From Legionella saoudiensis (GTDB lineage Bacteria; Pseudomonadota; Gammaproteobacteria; Legionellales; Legionellaceae), in the NCBI RefSeq assembly GCF_001465875.1, contig NZ_LN901321.1:62001-126000 (forward strand): a DNA stretch of 64,000 bases. Reading direction: 5' to 3'. How positions within the stretch are numbered: the stretch's first letter is position 1; every line of letters starts with the position of its first letter. A program made the translations under genes and the position numbers. Shown here piece after piece: positions 44,968 through 55,358 of this stretch. The notes under the pieces are model-generated. The model was not told the origin of the DNA. It ran no database searches and saw only the letters and a program-made list of their open reading frames with translations.

Positions 44968-47772
44968 ATGAGCAGTTCCAATCTGCAAAATGAATGGGCT
45001 TCTTCCTACTTGTCTGGTGGAAGTATGGCTTACGTTGATAGTCTTTATGAAGATTATCTTGCTGACCCTAACTCGGTTTCTGCCGATTGGCGAGCAGTAT
45101 TTAGCGCCTTACCTAAGGTTAATGGCTCTAATCAAGAGCTATCTCATCGTGATGTTCGCGAATATTTTTTGCAGAATGCAGACAAGAAGGCTGCTCATGT
45201 CGTTCAATCGGGAGATAGCCATCAGTATGAAGTGGCGAGTTTAATTAATGATTTCCGCTCCCTAGGACATCTTGCGGCAAACCTCGATCCTTTAGAAATG
45301 ACCGAGCGTCCGAAAGTTCCTAATTTAGATTTGAATTATCATAATTTGACCAATGTTGATAAAAACCGCAAGTTTTTTGCCGGTACTTCATTTAATGGGC
45401 CAGAAATGCCTTTAAATGAAATCTATGAAGCCTTACGCGAAACTTATTGTGGCAGCATAGGCATTGAATACATGCATATTTCCGATACAGCAGAAACCTC
45501 ATGGTTACAGGAAAAAATGGAGTCTGTACGTGGACGAGCTACTTTCGATGCTGCAAAAAAAATGGAAATTTTAAAAGACTTAATTGCTGCTGACGGTTTA
45601 GAGCGTTATTTAGGTACTCGCTATGTGGGACAAAAGCGCTTTTCATTGGAAGGCGGTGACTCCTTAATTCCAATGATGAAAGAAATTATTAATTGCGCAG
45701 GCAAGGATAATGTAAAAGAATTAATCATTGGTATGGCGCATCGTGGGCGTTTAAACGTACTAGTTAACGTTTTAGGTAAAGAACCTAGCGTGCTTTTCCA
45801 AGAGTTTGAAGGTAAAATCAAATACGAGCGTACTGGTGATGTGAAATATCATCTTGGTTATTCTTCTGATATTAAAACAGCTTCAGGCTCTGTGTTACAT
45901 TTAGCTTTAGCTTTTAATCCATCTCATTTAGAAATTATCGGCCCAGTAGTTGAAGGTTCTGTGCGTGCGCGTTTGAATCGACGCAATGATCTAGAGAAGA
46001 AAGACTCGGTTGTACCTGTTGTGATTCATGGAGATGCTGCTTTTGCTGGCCAAGGCGTGGTGATGGAAACCTTTAACTTTTCTCAGGCCCGTGGCTATTC
46101 AACAGGCGGTACAGTCCATATCGTTATTAACAACCAGATTGGTTTTACTACCAGCAATCCTTTGGATGCGCGCTCTACTCTTTATTGTACTGATGTTGCG
46201 AAAATGGTGCAGGCACCAGTTATTCATGTGAATGGGGATGATCCTGAGGCTGTAGTCTTTGCAACTCAAATTGCTTTTGATTTTCGTATGAAATTTAATC
46301 GCGATGTGGTTATTGATCTTGTTTGTTATCGCCGTCATGGTCACAATGAGGCCGATGAACCAGCGGTAACACAACCTGCAATGTACAAGAAAATTAAATC
46401 CATGCGCCCACTGCGCGAGCTTTATGCAGAAAAATTAATTCAGCAAGGTTTATTAACTGCTAAAGATGCCGAACAACTCGTGGATGCTTATCGTGATGGT
46501 TTAGATCAGGGCAAGCCTGTAGTTAACTTAGTTCATGGTGATTATGAGGGTAAATATGCGATGGACTGGAGTCCCTTCATTAATGGGAAGTGGACGGATA
46601 AAGCAGATACCACCATTACTAAAGGCGACTTGCAAAAACTTACAAAGCAGCTACATGATTTGCCAAAAGGATTCTCTTTACATCCAGTAGTGCAGCGTTT
46701 ATTAAGTGAACGTGAAAAGATGACTGCGGGTGAATTGCCCATGAATTGGGGGTATGCAGAGACTTTAGCCTATGCAAGCTTAATCCATGAAGGTTATGGT
46801 GTACGCTTATCCGGTCAGGATTGTGGCCGTGGAACCTTCGCACATCGTCATGCGGTATTGCATGATGTGGAAACTGGTGAATCCTTTACTCCTTTAGAAC
46901 ACATTGCTAATGGGCATGGCCGAGGTTTTTCTGTAATAGACTCGGTGTTATCTGAAGAAGCGGTATTGGCATTTGAGTACGGTTATGCCTGCTCGGAGCC
47001 TAACTATTTAGTGCTTTGGGAAGCTCAGTTTGGTGACTTTGCTAACGGTGCGCAAGTAGTTATTGACCAGTTTATTAGTTCTGGTGAACAAAAATGGGGT
47101 CGTTTATGTGGTTTGGTTATGTTGTTACCACATGGTTATGAAGGACAAGGACCTGAACATTCATCTGCTCGTTTAGAGCGTTTCATGCAACTTTGCGCGC
47201 AGCATAATATACAGGTTTGTACGCCAACAACTCCGGCGCAAATCTTCCATTTATTAAGAAGGCAAATTATTCGTGATTTCCGTAAGCCATTGATTGTAAT
47301 GACTCCGAAGAGTTTATTACGTCATAAGTTAGCTGTTTCCCCTCTAGAGGATTTATTTAAAGGCAAGTTCCATACAATTATTCCGGAAATTGATGCTTTA
47401 GATGCAGAAAAAGTAACGAAAGTGGTGCTTTGCGGCGGAAAGGTTTATTATGACTTATTACAAATGCGTCGTGATAAAAAACTGGATCATGTTGCCATTG
47501 TACGAATTGAGCAAATGTATCCATTCCCTAAAAAAGCGCTTATTGCCGAGATTAATAAGTATCCAAATGCTAAGGACGTGGTCTGGTGTCAGGAAGAACC
47601 CCAAAACCAAGGCGTGTGGTTCTCTTCTCAGCATAATATGAAAGATTGTTTACGCCCTGAGCAATCATTGCAATACGCAGGACGAGAATTTGCTGCAGCA
47701 CCAGCAGTAGGTAGCCCGGCCTTGCATGCACAACAACAATTGGCACTCGTTGAACAAGCGTTGTTGGGATAA
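44968..47772 (+). CDS. sucA: 2-oxoglutarate dehydrogenase E1 component
   Basis: 934 residues of the thiamine-diphosphate E1: the N-terminal segment SSYLSGGSMAYVDSLYEDYL, substrate/ThDP motifs GMAHRGRLNVL and HGDAAFAGQG, the ThDP-binding region from GDDPEAV, and the C-terminal transketolase-like domain with GQDCGRGTF and PHGYEGQGPEHSSAR. It decarboxylates 2-oxoglutarate in the TCA cycle. It is followed by a hairpin and sucB. Confidence 0.97.
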   Translation: MSSSNLQNEWASSYLSGGSMAYVDSLYEDYLADPNSVSADWRAVFSALPKVNGSNQELSHRDVREYFLQNADKKAAHVVQSGDSHQYEVASLINDFRSLGHLAANLDPLEMTERPKVPNLDLNYHNLTNVDKNRKFFAGTSFNGPEMPLNEIYEALRETYCGSIGIEYMHISDTAETSWLQEKMESVRGRATFDAAKKMEILKDLIAADGLERYLGTRYVGQKRFSLEGGDSLIPMMKEIINCAGKDNVKELIIGMAHRGRLNVLVNVLGKEPSVLFQEFEGKIKYERTGDVKYHLGYSSDIKTASGSVLHLALAFNPSHLEIIGPVVEGSVRARLNRRNDLEKKDSVVPVVIHGDAAFAGQGVVMETFNFSQARGYSTGGTVHIVINNQIGFTTSNPLDARSTLYCTDVAKMVQAPVIHVNGDDPEAVVFATQIAFDFRMKFNRDVVIDLVCYRRHGHNEADEPAVTQPAMYKKIKSMRPLRELYAEKLIQQGLLTAKDAEQLVDAYRDGLDQGKPVVNLVHGDYEGKYAMDWSPFINGKWTDKADTTITKGDLQKLTKQLHDLPKGFSLHPVVQRLLSEREKMTAGELPMNWGYAETLAYASLIHEGYGVRLSGQDCGRGTFAHRHAVLHDVETGESFTPLEHIANGHGRGFSVIDSVLSEEAVLAFEYGYACSEPNYLVLWEAQFGDFANGAQVVIDQFISSGEQKWGRLCGLVMLLPHGYEGQGPEHSSARLERFMQLCAQHNIQVCTPTTPAQIFHLLRRQIIRDFRKPLIVMTPKSLLRHKLAVSPLEDLFKGKFHTIIPEIDALDAEKVTKVVLCGGKVYYDLLQMRRDKKLDHVAIVRIEQMYPFPKKALIAEINKYPNAKDVVWCQEEPQNQGVWFSSQHNMKDCLRPEQSLQYAGREFAAAPAVGSPALHAQQQLALVEQALLG

Positions 47773-47786
47773 ATTTTAGGCTATTG

Positions 47787-47811
47787 CTGTCTGGTATTGG
47801 CTCCAGACAGC
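47787..47811 (+). terminator. sucA-sucB intergenic hairpin
   Basis: GCTGTCTGG (47787-47795) pairs with CCAGACAGC (47803-47811) around a 7-nt loop. It is not followed by a U-run, so it probably protects or processes the sucAB mRNA. Confidence 0.5.
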
Positions 47812-47852
47812 GCTCTCTTTAAATGAATTTAATAAAATAAGAAGGTATAACC

Positions 47853-49067
47853 ATGTCTATCGAAGTCAAAGTACCTGTGCTGCCTGAGTCGGTTGCTGAT
47901 GCAACTGTTGCTGCTTGGCATAAAAAAGTAGGTGATAAAGTTACTCGTGATGAAAATATATTGGATCTGGAAACAGATAAAGTAGTTCTTGAGGTGCCAG
48001 CTCCTGCAGATGGCGTGCTCAGTGAAATTCTTTTCCAAACGGGTGACACGGTAACTTCAGGTCAACTCCTGGCAAAAATCACCGAAGGTGCTGCAGCTCC
48101 TGCGGCTGCTGAGACTAGTTCTAAGCCAAGCGAAGAAAAGCCTGCCGCAAGCAGTGCAGAAGTAAGCGCTCATGAAGATAAATCAACTAGCCCCGTTGTA
48201 CGTCGTATGATGGCAGAGCATGATTTACAACCTGGACAAATTCCAGGTAGCGGTAAAGATGGTCGCATTACAAAAGATGATGTTCTTTCTTATATTGAAT
48301 CCAACCGCGGTAAAGCAGCTCCAGCTGCAAGCAAGCCAGCCCCTGCCCCAGTAGCTGCAATGGGCGCTCGTGAAGAACGTCGTGTACCGATGACTCGTTT
48401 AAGAGCAAAAATTGCTGAGCGTTTACTCGAAGCACAACATAATGCAGCAATGTTAACTACGTTCAACGAAGTTAACTTAAAAGCAGTAATGGATATGCGT
48501 GCTCAATATAAAGACAGTTTTGAGAAGAAGCATGGCGTTAAACTTGGATTTATGTCTTTCTTCACTAAAGCAGTTGTTGAGTCATTAAAGCGTTTTCCCG
48601 CAGTAAATGCGTCTATTGATGGTCAAGATGTCGTCTATCATGGCTTTTATGACATTGGTATTGCGGTATCAACCGAACGCGGATTAGTAGTTCCTGTGAT
48701 TCGTGATGCAGATCAAATGAGTATGGCTGAAATTGAACTGGCAATTAACGATGCTGCAAGCCGCGCTAGACAAGGTAAATTGTCTATGGAGGAAATGCAG
48801 GGTGGTACCTTCACTATTACCAATGGTGGAGTTTTCGGTTCATTATTGGCAACGCCAATTATTAATCCTCCACAAACTGGTATTCTTGGTATGCATAAAA
48901 TCGAAGACCGACCTGTAGTTGAGAAAGGTGAGATTGTTATTCGACCAATGATGTATGTCGCTTTATCTTATGACCATCGTTTAATTGATGGAAAAGATTC
49001 CGTACAGTTCTTAGTGAGTGTTAAAGAGTTATTGGAAGATCCTGCTCGTCTTTTACTTAATGTTTAA
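47853..49067 (+). CDS. sucB: 2-oxoglutarate dehydrogenase E2 (dihydrolipoyl succinyltransferase)
   Basis: 404 residues. Lipoyl domain with [11 protein letters not shown] (lipoylated Lys), an Ala/Pro/Ser-rich linker, the E3-binding domain [25 protein letters not shown], and a catalytic domain ending with the His-containing [13 protein letters not shown]. It transfers succinyl to CoA as the core of the 2-oxoglutarate dehydrogenase complex. Confidence 0.97.
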   Translation: MSIEVKVPVLPESVADATVAAWHKKVGDKVTRDENILDLETDKVVLEVPAPADGVLSEILFQTGDTVTSGQLLAKITEGAAAPAAAETSSKPSEEKPAASSAEVSAHEDKSTSPVVRRMMAEHDLQPGQIPGSGKDGRITKDDVLSYIESNRGKAAPAASKPAPAPVAAMGAREERRVPMTRLRAKIAERLLEAQHNAAMLTTFNEVNLKAVMDMRAQYKDSFEKKHGVKLGFMSFFTKAVVESLKRFPAVNASIDGQDVVYHGFYDIGIAVSTERGLVVPVIRDADQMSMAEIELAINDAASRARQGKLSMEEMQGGTFTITNGGVFGSLLATPIINPPQTGILGMHKIEDRPVVEKGEIVIRPMMYVALSYDHRLIDGKDSVQFLVSVKELLEDPARLLLNV

Positions 49068-49082
49068 TAATCACAATTAACA

Positions 49083-49113
49083 GCAAGCCCGTGTTCGCGG
49101 GTTTTGCTTTTTT
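49083..49113 (+). terminator. Intrinsic terminator between sucB and sucC
   Basis: GCAAGCCCG/CGGGTTTTGC folds into a stem with a short loop, immediately followed by TTTTTT (49108-49113). This is a proper rho-independent terminator inside the sucABCD block, 16 nt before the sucC start, so sucCD should have separate promoter input or depend on read-through. Confidence 0.75.
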
Positions 49114-49128
49114 ATAAAGGTAATTGCA

Positions 49129-50289
49129 ATGAATTTACATGAATACCAAGCCAAACAATTATTTGCTAGCTATAACTTACCTGTACCCAATGGCCAGGTA
49201 GCTTACACCGTTGAAGATGCGCTTCAAGTTGCTTCTCAATTATCCACAAAGCGTTGGGTTGTTAAAGCGCAAGTGCATGCGGGTGGCCGCGGAAAAGCAG
49301 GTGGTGTTAAATTAGTTTCTGATCGTGATGAGTTAGCTGCTGCTGTTAAAGCCTTACTCGGAACTCGTCTGGTAACATATCAAACAGATGCACACGGACA
49401 ACCTGTAAATGCAGTATTGATTGAAGAAACATGTGACATTGACCGTGAATTATACCTTGGTGCTGTTGTTGATAGAGCAACGCGTCGTGTAGTAATTATG
49501 GCATCCACTGAAGGCGGTGTCGAAATTGAAAAAGTAGCTGAAGAAACTCCTGAGAAAATCTTCAAAGTGGTTGTGGATCCATTAGTAGGCGTTATGCCAT
49601 TCCAAGCACGTGAAGCTGGATTTAAATTAGGTCTGAAAGATGAGCAAATCAAGCAATTTACTCATTTGATGATGGGCTTGGGTAAAATGTTTGTTGAATG
49701 CGATTTAAGTTTATTAGAAATTAATCCTTTAGTTGTTACCAAAACAGGACAGTTATTGTGTCTGGATGGAAAAATCAATATTGATGGCAACGCTTTATAC
49801 CGCCAGCCAAAATTGAAAGGCATGCGCGATACGTCACAAGAAGATGAACGTGAAAACCGTGCCAGCGACTGGGAGTTAAATTACATTCCTCTTGATGGTT
49901 CAATTGGTTGTATGGTTAATGGCGCAGGCTTGGCCATGGCGACTATGGACGTAATTAAGCTGCATGGTGGTGAGCCAGCAAACTTCCTGGACGTAGGTGG
50001 TGGCGCAACCAAAGAGCGTGTTAGTGAAGCACTAAAAATTATTTTATCTGACGATAAAGTTAAAGGTATTTTAGTGAATATTTTCGGCGGTATTGTTCGT
50101 TGCGACCTCATTGCTGATGGTATTTTGGCGGCAGTAAAAGAAGTCGATGTTAAGATCCCTGTGGTTGTTCGATTAGAAGGGAATAACGCTCAATTAGGTG
50201 CTGACATTTTAAATAAGAGTGATTTAAACGTAATTGCTGCAACCAGTTTAACTGATGCTGCGAAGAAAATTGTGGCAGCCGTTGCTTAA
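49129..50289 (+). CDS. sucC: Succinyl-CoA synthetase beta subunit
   Basis: 386 residues, typical of SucC: N-terminal [18 protein letters not shown]-grasp core ([18 protein letters not shown]), and C-terminal CoA-ligase domain with [11 protein letters not shown]. It binds nucleotide and forms succinate + ATP/GTP with SucD. A hairpin follows before sucD. Confidence 0.97.
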   Translation: MNLHEYQAKQLFASYNLPVPNGQVAYTVEDALQVASQLSTKRWVVKAQVHAGGRGKAGGVKLVSDRDELAAAVKALLGTRLVTYQTDAHGQPVNAVLIEETCDIDRELYLGAVVDRATRRVVIMASTEGGVEIEKVAEETPEKIFKVVVDPLVGVMPFQAREAGFKLGLKDEQIKQFTHLMMGLGKMFVECDLSLLEINPLVVTKTGQLLCLDGKINIDGNALYRQPKLKGMRDTSQEDERENRASDWELNYIPLDGSIGCMVNGAGLAMATMDVIKLHGGEPANFLDVGGGATKERVSEALKIILSDDKVKGILVNIFGGIVRCDLIADGILAAVKEVDVKIPVVVRLEGNNAQLGADILNKSDLNVIAATSLTDAAKKIVAAVA

Positions 50290-50313
50290 TTAATTGATTG
50301 CTATAGAGCGATT

Positions 50314-50336
50314 GCTTGCAGTTTGAATCTGCAAGC
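50314..50336 (+). terminator. sucC-sucD intergenic hairpin
   Basis: GCTTGCAG (50314-50321) pairs with CTGCAAGC (50329-50336) over a 7-nt loop. No U-tract, so it is likely a processing or stability element. Confidence 0.45.
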
Positions 50337-50360
50337 TTAAACTAAATTTCGAGGTCAACA

Positions 50361-51236
50361 ATGAGTGTATTAGTTAATAAAGAAACCAAGGTACTGTGTC
50401 AGGGATTTACTGGCAAGCAAGGAACTTACCATTCAGAACAAGCGATTGCGTATGGAACGCGTATGGTTGGTGGGGTAACTCCAGGTAAAGGTGGGCAAAC
50501 GCATTTAGGTTTACCTGTATTTAATACTATGCGTGATGCGGTAGAGGCAACTCATGCTGATGCAACAGTGATTTACGTTCCAGCACCATTTTGCAAGGAC
50601 TCCATTATTGAAGCTGCGGATGCAGGAATTAAATTAATTGTTTGTATTACTGAAGGTGTCCCTGTTCTGGATATGTTGGATGTTAAAGTTTACTTAGAGA
50701 ACAATACTGATGCTCGTTTAATTGGACCAAACTGCCCAGGAATTATTACTCCAGGCGAATGTAAAATTGGAATTATGCCTGGTTCAATTCATCTACCAGG
50801 TAAAGTAGGTATTGTTTCGCGTTCAGGTACTTTAACTTATGAAGCCGTAAAACAAACTACAGATAAAGGATTTGGACAAAGTACTTGTATTGGTATAGGT
50901 GGTGACCCCATTCCAGGAACTAACTTTATTGATGCATTAGCTTTATTTGAAAAAGATCCTCAAACTGAAGCTATTATTATGGTTGGTGAAATTGGTGGTT
51001 CTGCAGAAGAAGAAGCTGCTGAATACATTAAATCTCATGTAAGTAAACCGGTTGTATCTTACATTGCCGGTGTTACTGCTCCTGCGGGCAAGCGCATGGG
51101 GCATGCTGGCGCAATTATTTCTGGTGGTAAGGGTACTGCTGCTGAGAAATTCGCTGCTTTAGAAGCTGCTGGCGTAAGAACAGTACGTTCTCCTGCTGAT
51201 TTAGGCGATGCTATAGCAGAAGTAACTGGCTGGTAG
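50361..51236 (+). CDS. sucD: Succinyl-CoA synthetase alpha subunit
   Basis: 291 residues of SucD: CoA-binding [29 protein letters not shown], and the phospho-histidine loop [14 protein letters not shown] with the active-site His. It forms the active site with SucC. It is followed by an inverted repeat and pdxH. Confidence 0.97.
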   Translation: MSVLVNKETKVLCQGFTGKQGTYHSEQAIAYGTRMVGGVTPGKGGQTHLGLPVFNTMRDAVEATHADATVIYVPAPFCKDSIIEAADAGIKLIVCITEGVPVLDMLDVKVYLENNTDARLIGPNCPGIITPGECKIGIMPGSIHLPGKVGIVSRSGTLTYEAVKQTTDKGFGQSTCIGIGGDPIPGTNFIDALALFEKDPQTEAIIMVGEIGGSAEEEAAEYIKSHVSKPVVSYIAGVTAPAGKRMGHAGAIISGGKGTAAEKFAALEAAGVRTVRSPADLGDAIAEVTGW

Positions 51237-51259
51237 TACCGCCGTTACTGCCACGACGT

Positions 51260-51286
51260 GTAGGTTGGGCCAGGGGTCCAACCTGC
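51260..51286. repeat. TAGGCTGGGC-type inverted repeat, copy 3 (short)
   Basis: GTAGGTTGG (51260-51268) pairs with CCAACCTGC (51278-51286) over a 9-nt loop in the sucD-pdxH gap. It is a short relative of the copies at 14021, 27994 and 53385. Confidence 0.6.
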
Positions 51287-51345
51287 ATTATAACCATCAT
51301 CCTTAAATTTAGGCTGAATGGCGCTATTCAAATGGATGTAACCCC

Positions 51346-51993
51346 ATGACTAATTTTCGAAGTATTGCTGACATAAGACGTGATTATGGCGAATTAAAGC
51401 TAGAAGATCAGGAAATTCCCCAGGAGCCGACTGAACAATTTCACTTATGGTTCACTGATGTTTTAAAAAATGAAACCAATGATCCTACCGCAGTGGTACT
51501 TTCTACTGTAGATGGCAATGGCCTTCCTGATTCCCGAGTTGTTTTATTAAAAGGTTTGGAAGGTGGAAATTATATTTTTTACACCAATTATCAAAGCAAC
51601 AAAGCCATGCAATTGCAAAAGACACCTTATGCAGCCCTTAATTTTTATTGGCCACAAATGGCAAGACAAGTTCGCATTCGTGGCAAAGTGCAGAAGGTAA
51701 GTCCAGAGCAGTCTGATGCCTATTTTTCCTCCAGACCTGTAAAAAGTCAATTTAGTGCGATCGCATCCCCGCAAAGCCATGAAATTTCCAGCAGGGAAAT
51801 GTTAGAAAAAGCCCTAAACGATTTGATCCAACAGCATGGCCAAAAGCCCATAATTCGACCCGAATATTGGGGCGGATATATGGTTATCCCTGATGAAATT
51901 GAGTTCTGGCAAGGAAGAGATAATCGCCTGCACGATCGAATTCATTATTACCGGCAAGAGGGCAACTGGCTACATCACCGCCTGGCACCCTAA
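51346..51993 (+). CDS. pdxH: Pyridoxine/pyridoxamine 5'-phosphate oxidase
   Basis: 215 residues: FMN-binding SRVVLLKGL, substrate region [29 protein letters not shown], and the C-terminal [19 protein letters not shown] and RLHDRIHY signatures. It makes pyridoxal phosphate. It sits downstream of the sucABCD block. Confidence 0.95.
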   Translation: MTNFRSIADIRRDYGELKLEDQEIPQEPTEQFHLWFTDVLKNETNDPTAVVLSTVDGNGLPDSRVVLLKGLEGGNYIFYTNYQSNKAMQLQKTPYAALNFYWPQMARQVRIRGKVQKVSPEQSDAYFSSRPVKSQFSAIASPQSHEISSREMLEKALNDLIQQHGQKPIIRPEYWGGYMVIPDEIEFWQGRDNRLHDRIHYYRQEGNWLHHRLAP

Positions 51994-52471
51994 CGGCAAA
52001 ATTTGCCGGCAACACATTGATGCAATGATACTTACTGAAGAGAAACTTCTCCCAGGGCTTTTCCGCATTCAACAGCCTACACCATTCCAATTCCTTTCAC
52101 ATGAGGGGACTCCTCCCTAGAAAGGGATCTAGTTGTAAGCAACTAGACTATGACAAGAAAAATCACATACTATTCAATAAGTTAAAAAAATAAATTTTCT
52201 AAAATAAAAAGTTGGCCCAGTAATTGCATCTATATATATAGAAATCGTAAACTGATAAGGACCATGATTTTTGAAGAAATTGTCAAAAATGAGTAAAGGT
52301 TTCTAATTTGGCTGTTAGCAGTATTTTAAAGTCGTAAAATTGCTTTAAGTGCAGAAATTATCGGCATGAGAGATAAAAAATTGCACATAGCTTTAATTAT
52401 AATACAACTTGGAGTATCACAGTTGAGCTTGGGAAAATACATACAGGATACATAAAATTGAGGGTACAATC
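51994..52471. other. 478-nt gap between pdxH and the letE-like gene
   Basis: No supportable gene. It holds a small hairpin CTAGTTG/CAACTAG (52129-52146), a long AT-rich tract around 52180-52260, and a TATAAT (52398-52403) that could be the -10 of the downstream gene, although no matching -35 was found. Confidence 0.4.
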
Positions 52472-52846
52472 ATGAACGACATTACTGCCTTACTACCACA
52501 CATTAAATTACGTTTTAACATCGATCATCCAAGCTACGAAGAGAGCTATGCCTTAGGATATGATTGTGCGTTAGCTTATGCAGCTGAAGAAGATAATCCT
52601 TTTCCAAAAGGATCTAAAGAAGCTGAGCATTGGTTAGAAGGATGGTGGGATGCGTTATCTGGTGATGAGCCTTTATTCGATATCAGTGCTTATTCACAAG
52701 AAGAAACCTCTTTAGCGCCAGAAACGGCTGCGAATGATCAGCAATATTGCCAAAAGCATAGTTTCCTATCCTTGGTAATTGAAATTAGTGGAGCAATAGC
52801 CGCTTCAGCATTTGTTGGATATCAATTATTTGAGTTGGTAGCCTAG
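52472..52846 (+). CDS. letE: LetE-like transmission trait enhancer
   Basis: A 124-residue small acidic protein with a hydrophobic C-terminal segment (FLSLVIEISGAIAASAFVGYQLFELV), preceded by acidic helices. No enzymatic motif is visible. The call rests on size and position: in L. pneumophila the transmission regulator letE lies just after the sdh-suc block and pdxH. LetE enhances LetA/LetS-dependent transmission traits. If the synteny is coincidental it is a hypothetical membrane-anchored protein. There is no clear SD. Confidence 0.55.
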   Translation: MNDITALLPHIKLRFNIDHPSYEESYALGYDCALAYAAEEDNPFPKGSKEAEHWLEGWWDALSGDEPLFDISAYSQEETSLAPETAANDQQYCQKHSFLSLVIEISGAIAASAFVGYQLFELVA

Positions 52847-52927
52847 TCAGGCTACTTACTCAGCGAGCGCTGTTCATGAGCGGTAGAGTTGGTTATAATT
52901 TGCCTTTTACCGGATCAAAACACGCTG

Positions 52928-53317
52928 ATGAATGCACTCGACAATGCCATAAAAGAAGCGCTTATTTCTGCTGGAACATCAAAAGAAGCAAATAAAGCCT
53001 ACCTAGAATTTATTAAAGCCAACTTTATTATCCCAGTAGAGAAACATAGCGAAGGGGAAGAACCACGAGTCTTATTTCTCCAGGAGGGAAATGAGCTATT
53101 TCTTCCTGTATTTACTGAGATGACATATCTTGATGCTTGGGCTGTAGAGATTGCAACGGAAATTGATCTACTTAAACTATCAGGTGTTGATTTGCTCAAA
53201 GGTTTAGGAGAGCAGGTTACCGTGTGTTTAAATATTGGTAGTGAAATTTATAAAGAGTTTAATCCTTCCGAAATTGCAAGAATGCGCTCTATGGTATTGA
53301 AGTTTTTTAAAAATTAG
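52928..53317 (+). CDS. SseB-like protein
   Basis: 129 residues from the ATG at 52928 (MNALDNAIKEAL); an upstream TTG at 52889 would add 13 residues and lacks an SD. The fold segments FIIPVEKHSEGEEPRVLFL and LFLPVFTEMTYLDAW match the SseB N-terminal domain of small regulatory or stress proteins. The molecular function is unknown. Confidence 0.65.
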   Translation: MNALDNAIKEALISAGTSKEANKAYLEFIKANFIIPVEKHSEGEEPRVLFLQEGNELFLPVFTEMTYLDAWAVEIATEIDLLKLSGVDLLKGLGEQVTVCLNIGSEIYKEFNPSEIARMRSMVLKFFKN

Positions 53318-53855
53318 CAAGTGTCCCTTATCTTTACCCCTGTAGGATGCCCATGGTACTACTACTTAAGCTCCAAGCAGGAAGTGTAGGCTGGTGCTGT
53401 GCATCGCGAAGCCCAGCATGGATGGGGCATTGAGCCTGGGCGCTGGGCTTCGTTGCACTCAGCACCAGCCTACAAAATCCCTTAAGTAAGTGCCATTAGG
53501 CTACAGCCAATGCCCTTTCTTTCGTGCTGTTCTATCCTCAGGAATGGCTTAAGGTTTCTCTGAAATTACCAATCACAACAATGTTGAAATAAATGCCAGC
53601 AGCAGTATAATCCTAGGATAATTTCAGTTATTCTGAGAGGAAAAATGCCGATTCCTCTGTAGTTTTAGCTACAGAAATTGGTGGCTTTGTTCAACTCAAT
53701 AATCTAGTAACGACATTGTTGAATGTATGGATTTAGAACAAGTTACTATGAATCAGGTAAATAGGAGTTTTGTTTTTGGAGTATCTAGCCCAGCAATAAT
53801 TCTTTGCTTATGCTTATAAAACAAGGCGAATTAGGGCTTTATTGAGTAGAGATTT
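53318..53855. other. 538-nt gap with a long inverted repeat
   Basis: No supportable gene. The main content is the 90-nt inverted repeat at 53385-53474. The segment after about 53500 (to 53855) is AT-rich and gives no recognisable element beyond the upstream region of the MFS gene. Confidence 0.5.
53385..53474. repeat. TAGGCTGG-type inverted repeat, copy 4 (long)
   Basis: The arms are 33 nt: 53385-53417 (TGTAGGCTGGTGCTG...CGAAGCCCAGC) and 53442-53474 (GCTGGGCTTCG...CAGCACCAGCCTACA), complementary except for a small internal stretch, around a 24-nt loop. CTTAAG occurs just outside both ends. It is the longest member of the family. Confidence 0.75.
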
Positions 53856-55151
53856 ATGAATAAAATGCATAATGCTAAAGTAGAAATCTATAATCGCAAG
53901 AGTTATCTAGGAGTTGCTTGGTTAGTTTGGGGTTTAGCTGCTGCTTTTTATTTTTCCGATTACATGGCGCGTGTTGCTCCAGGGGTTATGCACCGCTACC
54001 TACAAATGGATTTTGGAATAAATGAGGCTGGCTTTGGGATTTTAACCGCTTCGTTCTATATTCCTTATATTCTCATGCAAATTCCAGTGGGTCTTACTGT
54101 TGACCGTCTAAGTATTCGTGGATTATTAACCGTAATGTCTCTAGTTACTGCCTTTGGTTGCTGTGTTTTTGGCCTAGCTGATGGACTACTTATGGCATCA
54201 GTAGGACGAATGCTAATTGGTTTTAGCGCGGCATTTGCTTTTGTTTGTTCATTACGATTAGCAACTTCATGGTTCCCACCCACTATGTTGGGATTATTAG
54301 CTGGTTTGACTCAATCTTTGGGAATGTTAGGGGCTGCAGCAGGGGAAGCTCCAGTATCCTTTTTAGTAAGTAACGTAGGTTGGCGTCACAGTATGCTTAT
54401 TATTGCCTTCTTATTTATTGCTCTGGCTGGTCTTCTTTATCAATTCGTGCAAGATACTCCGGCGGGACACCGCAGTGACGCCCATTCAGTTAATCGAATA
54501 AGTATTTTGCAAAGCTTAAAAATTATTTTATCCTGCCGCCAAACCTGGTTTAATGCATTATATGCCGGGTTTTTATTTGGACCTACAGCAGTAATCGGTG
54601 AGTCAATTGGACCTGCTTATTTGCAATTTGGTCATGGCTTAGGGGCTCATGCTGCAGCTTTTGCTACAGGTCTGATTTTTATTGGCTGGGGGATTAGTGG
54701 TCCTCTTTCTGGTTGGCTGTCTGATAAAATGGGCCGCCGTAAACCGCTAATGATTATTTCTGCCTTATGCGGAATAGTTTTGACTTCTATCTATGTTTAC
54801 AGCCCCTCTTTAAGCCAGAATTACGCGTATTTTATCTTTTTCCTTTTCGGTTTGACTAATACTGGGGTTGCTATTGCTTACGCAGTATCCACAGAAATTC
54901 ATCATCGTAATGTAATTGGTACTTCGATTGCCTTTACAAATATGATCTCTATTTTTGTCGGTGCATCCTTACAGCCCTTGGTAGGACGTTTAGTGGATAT
55001 GGTATCAGGTGTTCGTGCCTATAACGTAGAAACCCTCTTGTTGTCTGATTTTCAAGCGGGTTTAAAAATATTACCTCTATGTTCTTTAATCGCGCTCATC
55101 TTAGCGCTACTGGTCAAAGAAACCTATTGTAAGCCTATGGAGCACGCTTAA
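53856..55151 (+). CDS. MFS transporter
   Basis: 431 residues with about 12 hydrophobic segments and MFS motif repeats (GLTVDRLSIRGLLTV after TM2; SGWLSDKMGRRKPLMI after TM8). It opens with an NRKSYLGVAWLVWGL segment. Substrate is unknown; Legionella uses related MFS proteins such as the Pht family to take up nutrients in the vacuole, but the sequence alone does not place it there. Confidence 0.85.
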   Translation: MNKMHNAKVEIYNRKSYLGVAWLVWGLAAAFYFSDYMARVAPGVMHRYLQMDFGINEAGFGILTASFYIPYILMQIPVGLTVDRLSIRGLLTVMSLVTAFGCCVFGLADGLLMASVGRMLIGFSAAFAFVCSLRLATSWFPPTMLGLLAGLTQSLGMLGAAAGEAPVSFLVSNVGWRHSMLIIAFLFIALAGLLYQFVQDTPAGHRSDAHSVNRISILQSLKIILSCRQTWFNALYAGFLFGPTAVIGESIGPAYLQFGHGLGAHAAAFATGLIFIGWGISGPLSGWLSDKMGRRKPLMIISALCGIVLTSIYVYSPSLSQNYAYFIFFLFGLTNTGVAIAYAVSTEIHHRNVIGTSIAFTNMISIFVGASLQPLVGRLVDMVSGVRAYNVETLLLSDFQAGLKILPLCSLIALILALLVKETYCKPMEHA

Positions 55152-55163
55152 TCTCCAATTCAT

Positions 55164-55195
55164 AAGCCTGGTTGTTTGCAAACCAGGCTTTCTTT
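55164..55195 (+). terminator. CCTGGTTG-type palindrome copy 4, after the MFS gene
   Basis: AAGCCTGGTT-GTTTGCA-AACCAGGCTT (55164-55190) with TCTTT following. It is a variant of the CCTGGTTGC family and terminates the MFS gene. Confidence 0.75.
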
Positions 55196-55358
55196 AATGT
55201 CAAAAATCAAGAACAGATCCGGGTTGTAAACTACCCAGCTTCGTTACTTCTTAGGGTTCTATTTTATTCTTTATTTTCAACCACTAGTTTGTCGCACAAT
55301 AAGACTATTTACTGTTATACTCTAGGCTGTAATTCGAATTACTAACATGGAGAGCACA

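Noticed and set aside
53385-53474. Possible CRISPR-like or tRNA-like structure
   Set aside because: It is a single inverted repeat without regularly spaced direct repeats and without tRNA features.
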